Assembly (NCBI GenBank): GCA_019417325.1
Contig: DXVO01000018.1
Location: 1-37,215 of the forward strand
Source of the DNA: Parabacteroides sp.
GTDB taxonomy: Bacteria; Bacteroidota; Bacteroidia; Bacteroidales; Tannerellaceae
Reading direction: 5' to 3'
DNA: 37,215 nt
The translations under genes were made by a program, and so were the position numbers. Each line of letters opens with the position of its first letter. Positions within the stretch are counted from its first letter, which is position 1. The notes beneath the pieces are model-generated. The model saw only the letters and a list, made by a program, of their open reading frames with translations, searched no databases and was not told where the DNA came from. This document shows, piece after piece, positions 33,026 through 37,215 of this stretch.

Positions 33026-33385
33026 ATGACAACTAAAATTGAGTTGAAAAATATGAAATTTTATGCCTATCATGGAGTAGCCCTTCAGGAAAAGATGGTA
33101 GGAAATACATTCATTATCTCTTTAATGTTAACGGCTCCTCTCCAAAAAGCCACATTAAGTGATGAACTGGAAGATACTATAAATTATGCGTCTGTTTATG
33201 AGGTTGTAAAGCGTGAAATGGATATTCCGTCAAAATTAATAGAGCATGTTGCCGGACGTATATTAAACGCTTTGAAAAATACTTTCCCGCAATTAGAAGC
33301 GGTAGAGTTGAAATTATCAAAATTAAATCCTCCTTTTGGTGGTGATGTCTACAGTGCATCCGTTATTTTGCAAGAAACCTATTAG
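33026..33385 (+). CDS. folB: Dihydroneopterin aldolase
   Basis: FolB converts 7,8-dihydroneopterin to 6-hydroxymethyl-dihydropterin and glycolaldehyde in folate synthesis. The 119-residue product is standard length. It has the N-terminal IELKNMKFYAYHGVALQEKMVGNTF with the YAYHG signature, the conserved Glu in the helix IPSKLIEHVAGRI, and the C-terminal LKLSKLNPPFGGDVYSASV with the conserved Lys-Pro segment. All expected motifs are present and in order. It has its own promoter and no folate genes next to it. Confidence 0.95.
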   Translation: MTTKIELKNMKFYAYHGVALQEKMVGNTFIISLMLTAPLQKATLSDELEDTINYASVYEVVKREMDIPSKLIEHVAGRILNALKNTFPQLEAVELKLSKLNPPFGGDVYSASVILQETY

Positions 33386-33479
33386 TTTGTCTTTGACACC
33401 GGTCATAGACTTGTATTTCTTTTGTGGGAGATAGATCCCCTTATCTGTACTTGCTGTGGTAGGCATTGACATATTTCTT

Positions 33480-33512
33480 TCATAGTTATGATTTCCCAAT
33501 TCATAACTATGA
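33480..33512. repeat. Perfect 12-bp inverted repeat downstream of folB
   Basis: TCATAGTTATGA (33480-33491) and TCATAACTATGA (33501-33512) flank a 9-nt loop TTTCCCAAT. Followed by TTTTG. It could be a weak folB terminator or a protein-binding/recombination site. The rest of the gap 33386-33694 has no convincing ORF. Confidence 0.6.
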
Positions 33513-33694
33513 TTTTGAAAAACCTAACGATGAATCCTTAAAACGGTCTGTATTCCATAAATGTGATTATTGGGGAGGGAAAAGTCTATTTTGTTTGTTA
33601 ATTACACTTATTACAGTACAAATTTATGCTTTGTAGTTAAAGTTATTTTATATGCTATTAAGCTCTTATTTTTCTTGATAGAAAATAAAAACTG

Positions 33695-33894
33695 TAGTTC
33701 TCATAAGACTTGATTAAAACTCAACAAATATATAAATATTTTCTTATATATTAATGCTATAATTCTTTGATTTTAAAAGTGTAATGCTTAAAAGTCAATG
33801 GCTAATGTTGTGAAAATATATGATTCGTAACAACTTTCAAGGATTCTAATTTTCCAAATTTATTTTGATTTTTAACGTAGTCTTATGAGAACTA
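33695..33894. repeat. Putative invertible promoter segment flanked by inverted repeats
   Basis: Left arm 33695-33719 begins TAGTTCTCATAAGACT; right arm 33870-33894 is its inverse. The first 16 bp match perfectly. After three mismatches a further TTAAAA matches, so 22 of 25 nt agree. The enclosed AT-rich DNA carries an exact TATATTTG -7 element on the minus strand (33732-33725), pointing away from the lipoprotein gene. A weaker TTATTTTG (33860-33867) points towards it. Segments of about 200 bp with such arms are the known form of site-specific-recombinase invertible promoters of surface genes in Bacteroides and Parabacteroides. No recombinase gene is in the window. Confidence 0.7.
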
Positions 33895-33980
33895 AAGCCA
33901 TCCCTTTCTGCAAAGAAGAATTATGGTTGGAATTAGTTGTCTGCATCTTGGTTGTAGTAAAAAAAGTTTGTTATTGGTGA
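33885..33980 (+). CDS. Possible leader mini-ORF, 31 residues
   Basis: The ATG lies inside the right inverted-repeat arm. The product begins MRTKAIPFCKEELWLELV and ends VKKVCYW, with a hydrophobic middle. Two more mini-ORFs follow (34021-34074, 17 residues, and 34083-34103, six residues). The last overlaps the lipoprotein ATG as ATGA. There is no homology support and the composition is AT-rich, so translation is uncertain. Confidence 0.25.
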   Translation: MRTKAIPFCKEELWLELVVCILVVVKKVCYW

Positions 33981-34099
33981 AAATTATAAATTTGGTAAAA
34001 GTGAACCAGGGTAGAAAAAAATGGCCTCCGGTAGAAACGGAAGAGCTATGGTAAAAACCAAACAGACGAGGTAATAACAAATATGAACGATAAATATAT

Positions 34100-37039
34100 A
34101 TGAAAATGAACACAAAACTACAAGGTCTATGTCCCTCATGCAGGCCTCTACAGGCACTCGCGGCAAGTGCATATCTGCTTGCCGCCGTGCTGCTTGCCTC
34201 TTCCTGTACGGCAGAGTCCGACAAGACAGACCGTACCCCGGCAGACGGAACAGACAGTGCCAACAAACGCGAAGTGCTTCTTTCCTTTAAGAACAAACTT
34301 ACCGTAGCCACAACCAAATCGGAAACAAAAGCCGATGCACCCATCGCCACAAAAGAAGAGAACGCAATCTCCACACTGGATATTTACGTGTTCGCTTCTG
34401 CTGATGAGACAGGAACTTACACCTATCGCGAACGCTTCGCCTACCGCCCCGAAGGAGTGGCTCTGCCGGCAGGCGCCAATAAACTGAACCTTGCTGTCGG
34501 TACGGACGACGCTACCACCACCGCCCTGCTTGAACTCCAAAAAGGCATGTTCGTACGCCTTTACTGCCTTGCCAACCAGACCGAACTGGTGAATACGGCA
34601 GGTGATAAAGTAGAAGACGCTTACTTCCAGCCACTCGAATACACTATGGAAACCGGGAACCTTGTCGAAGGGACACCTTCTGAAACAGACTTCCAGAAGC
34701 TCCATTCCCCGTTGCTTTCAGCGACAGGTACAGCATTGAACCTCCCCCTTCCGATGGTCGGTTCGCAAACCGTCTCTATCGACCTGACCGACTTCGGTTC
34801 TTCCGCACGCGTACAAACCGGATTTAAGTTAACACGTACAATGGCCCGCTTTGATGTGAGCAATATAGAGACTGATTCCAAATTCCATCTGGAGTCCATC
34901 TCAATGGGTAACGGACGGAAGGGAGTTTCCTTCTTTCCCGTCAAAGTGTATGGCACATCTCCTGCGGCGGATGATGATTTGATAACTTATCCTGAACGTA
35001 CTTTTGAAGGCGACAAAGCCAATGAAGGCTTGCAAGTATCTGCTTTCTACAGTTACCCAAGCCCTTCGGCAGATAAAGGTTACCTGATACTGAAAGGAAC
35101 GTATCAGGTAAACCTGACAGAGACAAAAGACGTAACCTACCAGATACCTTTTGAACAGCCCACAGCCGATGGCGGCTCGGTTGCGCTTGAAATAAACAAT
35201 AACCACCGGTACACGATAGGCATTACCAAGGCGGATGAGTATCATTTGGACTTCACGCTGGATGTAGCCGAATGGGATGAAGGCGGCGAGATAGACGGTC
35301 TTGACCCGACAGCCGGTTCCGGTGACTTTACTTTCGACCCGGACGGGATAGCAAACGCCGCAACGACTTTTGATGAAACTAACAAAACGGTAACGATGCT
35401 CCTTGCCGATAACAGTAAGTTTTCCCTTTCCACAACCGCCAACTCTACCATGTCTTGCGCCATCCGGTATGCCGGAAACAATAAGAACTGCGACTGGCTG
35501 GATGTAAAAGAAGATCCGGCAACAAAGGCTGTAACCGCTTCCACCATCTCCGGCACGAAACATAAATATATAATTTCAATGAAGGCGGATTATACCGGAG
35601 GCATTTACCCCCGTGGAATCATCCGTTTTATCGATGACGCTACCGGAAAGAGCAATACGCTGCTTGTCGAGGCGTTATCATCAATTCCTGAACTCGCCCT
35701 ATCCGCATCTGACGGTACAAGTAGCTTTGCAGATAACAAGCTGACTTTGAAAGCGACATCATCTGTTGCTACTCCTTCCGTTACACTTACCGTCAATTGT
35801 CAGGGTGGCAGCAAACTGGCTGATTTCCCCGAATGGATGACCGTGGATAAAACGGAAAGCAGCAATGATGAAGACACGTATAAGTTTGAAGTGAAAGTGG
35901 ATAAGGATGGCTTCCCGACTACCAATCCGGGTGAAGTTACCTTTAAGTTCCGCCATAAAATAGATAATTTGAAAGAAGTGCCCGTAACCCTGGCAATAGA
36001 AGATGAACCCTCGCTGGCTGTAACCGGAGGTGTCACCAAAGATGATGACGCTAAAACATTGCGGATAAACCCGACAGGCGGAACCCGAACTTTCAGTATC
36101 GTTATTAAATCGTTGTTTGAATCCACTCCTGTAAGTAGCGAGTATGATGTTGCCTATGGAACCAGCCAAAATTGGTTGACTGGAACTGATGCCACCAGTG
36201 TTGTAAACAACCGCCGCCAGTATACTTATAGCGGAACAGTTGCCTCCGCTTCTGGTAGTGATGCCGCGTATCAGGCGCATAAAACCAACCTAAAAATCTT
36301 AGTTCCCGGTCAGGAAGTCAAAACGTATGGTTTTTACCGTAGCGCAAATACCGTCACGTATCCTGTCAGTGCCGATAAACAATATACTGCTATCCAAATG
36401 ACGGGAAAAGACGGTAAAACCTATTATTGGTCTCCTGTTAATTTGGGTGCTACCGAGATACCTACCACCGTCCCTTCCGCTTCCTCAACAGCCGGTGGAA
36501 CAAATGACATTACATCCACTTGCGGTAAATTATTCCAGTGGGGCCGTCAATATGGATTTACGAATACTAACAATAGCGATATCACCAATGCTGAAAAGTT
36601 TGATGGTAAAACTGACCCGTTAGGTTTCCCTACAGGTGAGGGTGCTCTTACCGATATGAGCCCTTGGAATAAAAAGTTTATCGTATATAGTAGTTCTTCC
36701 CCTAATACCCAAGGTAACTGGTTACGTTTCGAAGATGGAAAGGATAACCCGTCAAGCAGTAGTATGGTAGCTGATGCTTGGTATCAGCAGTTATGGAACC
36801 TCGATGAGGTAGCCAATTCTGCAGTCGATGCCATCAAGACAGCTCGTAAAACACCTTCTGACCCTTGCCCTGCCGGTTGGCGTGTTCCTACAATGGCTGA
36901 ATGGGTGACCATCGGTGCTGATAATTCCAGTACCGGTAAAACGTGGAACAGTTCTACACACCTTTTGACAATAAGTGCAGCGAACAGCCTTCAGTTGCTT
37001 TTGCCTGCTGCGGGCTGTCGGTACGTCAGTAATGGTTAG
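34100..37039 (+). CDS. Surface lipoprotein: fimbrillin-like N-terminus, beta-sandwich repeats, C-terminal FISUMP lectin-like domain (stopped by in-frame TAG)
   Basis: The 979-residue product to the first stop begins with a lipoprotein signal peptide (lipobox LASSC, lipidated Cys36). A fimbrillin/Mfa-like region (about 55-395) contains ISTLDIYVFAS and TRTMARFDVSNI. Three BACON-like beta-sandwich segments follow (about 400-525, 530-635, 638-745). The C-terminal Fibrobacter succinogenes major paralogous (FISUMP) domain starts near residue 760 (GKTYYWSPVNLGA, LFQWGRQYGF, DPCPAGWRVPTMAEW). It is cut at LPAAGCRYVSNG by a TAG at 37037-37039. The same frame continues 50 codons to a TAA at 37190-37192, ending in the expected NRANGFSVRC. 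The gene is visibly richer in G+C than its AT-rich upstream gap, and upstream lies a likely invertible promoter. Probably a surface adhesin or pilus-tip type lectin. Confidence 0.85.
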   Translation: MKMNTKLQGLCPSCRPLQALAASAYLLAAVLLASSCTAESDKTDRTPADGTDSANKREVLLSFKNKLTVATTKSETKADAPIATKEENAISTLDIYVFASADETGTYTYRERFAYRPEGVALPAGANKLNLAVGTDDATTTALLELQKGMFVRLYCLANQTELVNTAGDKVEDAYFQPLEYTMETGNLVEGTPSETDFQKLHSPLLSATGTALNLPLPMVGSQTVSIDLTDFGSSARVQTGFKLTRTMARFDVSNIETDSKFHLESISMGNGRKGVSFFPVKVYGTSPAADDDLITYPERTFEGDKANEGLQVSAFYSYPSPSADKGYLILKGTYQVNLTETKDVTYQIPFEQPTADGGSVALEINNNHRYTIGITKADEYHLDFTLDVAEWDEGGEIDGLDPTAGSGDFTFDPDGIANAATTFDETNKTVTMLLADNSKFSLSTTANSTMSCAIRYAGNNKNCDWLDVKEDPATKAVTASTISGTKHKYIISMKADYTGGIYPRGIIRFIDDATGKSNTLLVEALSSIPELALSASDGTSSFADNKLTLKATSSVATPSVTLTVNCQGGSKLADFPEWMTVDKTESSNDEDTYKFEVKVDKDGFPTTNPGEVTFKFRHKIDNLKEVPVTLAIEDEPSLAVTGGVTKDDDAKTLRINPTGGTRTFSIVIKSLFESTPVSSEYDVAYGTSQNWLTGTDATSVVNNRRQYTYSGTVASASGSDAAYQAHKTNLKILVPGQEVKTYGFYRSANTVTYPVSADKQYTAIQMTGKDGKTYYWSPVNLGATEIPTTVPSASSTAGGTNDITSTCGKLFQWGRQYGFTNTNNSDITNAEKFDGKTDPLGFPTGEGALTDMSPWNKKFIVYSSSSPNTQGNWLRFEDGKDNPSSSSMVADAWYQQLWNLDEVANSAVDAIKTARKTPSDPCPAGWRVPTMAEWVTIGADNSSTGKTWNSSTHLLTISAANSLQLLLPAAGCRYVSNG

Positions 37040-37192
37040 TCCGGCAATCAGGGTTCCTACGGCTACTACTGGTCGTCGTCAGTGCCGTCCGGTCTTACGA
37101 GCGCCCGTAACGTGGGCTTCAGCAGTGCTACGTTCAGCCAGGATACAGGCAACAGGGCGAACGGGTTCTCGGTTAGGTGTCTCCAAGAATAA
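37006..37192 (+). other. Candidate DGR variable region (3' end of the lectin domain) containing the in-frame TAG
   Basis: Read in the lipoprotein frame the segment gives LPAAGCRYVSNG, stop, SGNQGSYGYYWSSSVPSGL, then TSARNVGFSSATFSQDTG and NRANGFSVRCLQE, then TAA. This is where FISUMP-type C-type lectins of Bacteroidales DGRs carry their variable region. The fixed scaffold (GYYWSS, AR, F, NRANGFSVRC) alternates with positions holding small or odd residues. The template repeat, which would prove adenine-specific substitution, is not in the window. Confidence 0.55.
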
Positions 37193-37196
37193 AAAA

Positions 37197-37215
37197 GGTC
37201 GGCGAATTGCCGACC
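37197..37215 (+). other. GC-rich hairpin right after the variable lectin tail (DGR-type target hairpin or terminator)
   Basis: GGTCGGC (37197-37203), loop GAATT, GCCGACC (37209-37215) is a perfect 7-bp stem beginning 4 nt after the TAA. DGR target hairpins sit just downstream of the variable region with GC-rich stems of 7-10 bp and usually GRNA tetraloops. The 5-nt loop here departs from that. The window ends at the last stem base, so a T tract that would make it a terminator cannot be seen. Confidence 0.6.

Noticed and set aside
34148..34705. 185-residue minus-strand ORF opposite the lipoprotein gene
   Set aside because: Antisense shadow of a GC-richer gene; no domain, signal or promoter of its own.
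37037..37039. TAG read as a recoded amino acid
   Set aside because: All core genes here follow the standard code and no suppressor tRNA is visible. A stop inside a variable region, or a sequencing error, is simpler.

Overview
This window looks like the chromosome of a Bacteroidales bacterium, most like Parabacteroides. Three things point there: the order tuf, tRNA-Trp, secE, nusG, rplKAJL, rpoBC, DUF3467; Bacteroidota-type promoters (TTTG or TTG, about 19-21 nt, then TAnnTTTG) instead of sigma70 -35/-10 boxes; and weak Shine-Dalgarno sequences. The genus is an inference from gene order and protein flavour, not from a search.

Region 1 (1-12369) is the transcription/translation superoperon. 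It starts inside tuf and runs through tRNA-Trp, secE, nusG, rplK, rplA, rplJ, rplL, an attenuator-like hairpin, rpoB, rpoC and a strong terminator. Region 2 (12404-21586) is mixed housekeeping and accessory genes: an exported EEP-family hydrolase with an AraC regulator, an apparent orphan small RNA, a DUF3467 protein, a 56-residue membrane protein, a PlsC acyltransferase, a Wzi-like outer-membrane protein, an exported alpha/beta hydrolase, a FucO-type dehydrogenase and a type I phosphodiesterase/nucleotide pyrophosphatase-like enzyme. Region 3 (21648-33385) is core again: rpsF-rpsR-rplI, a cell-wall amidase, an MCE/MlaD protein, dnaA, a B12-dependent ribonucleotide reductase, a DPE2-like 4-alpha-glucanotransferase, a bactofilin and folB.

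Region 4 (33386-37215) is the most interesting part. An AT-rich 700-bp gap holds a 200-bp segment bounded by 25-nt inverted repeats (16 bp perfect plus a matching TTAAAA), the layout of a Bacteroidales invertible promoter. Downstream lies one large surface lipoprotein gene with a visibly more GC-rich composition. It has a fimbrillin-like N-terminus, beta-sandwich repeats and a C-terminal FISUMP (C-type-lectin-like) domain. The last part of the lectin domain resembles a diversity-generating retroelement (DGR) variable region. It is interrupted by one in-frame TAG, reads on in frame for 50 codons to the expected family ending, and is followed 4 nt after the TAA by a perfect GC-rich 7-bp hairpin, where DGR target hairpins sit. 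If so, this surface lectin may be switched on and off by DNA inversion, diversified by retro-mutagenesis, and is currently truncated by a stop in the variable region. The template repeat and reverse transcriptase, if present, would lie beyond the right edge, so the DGR reading is a testable inference.
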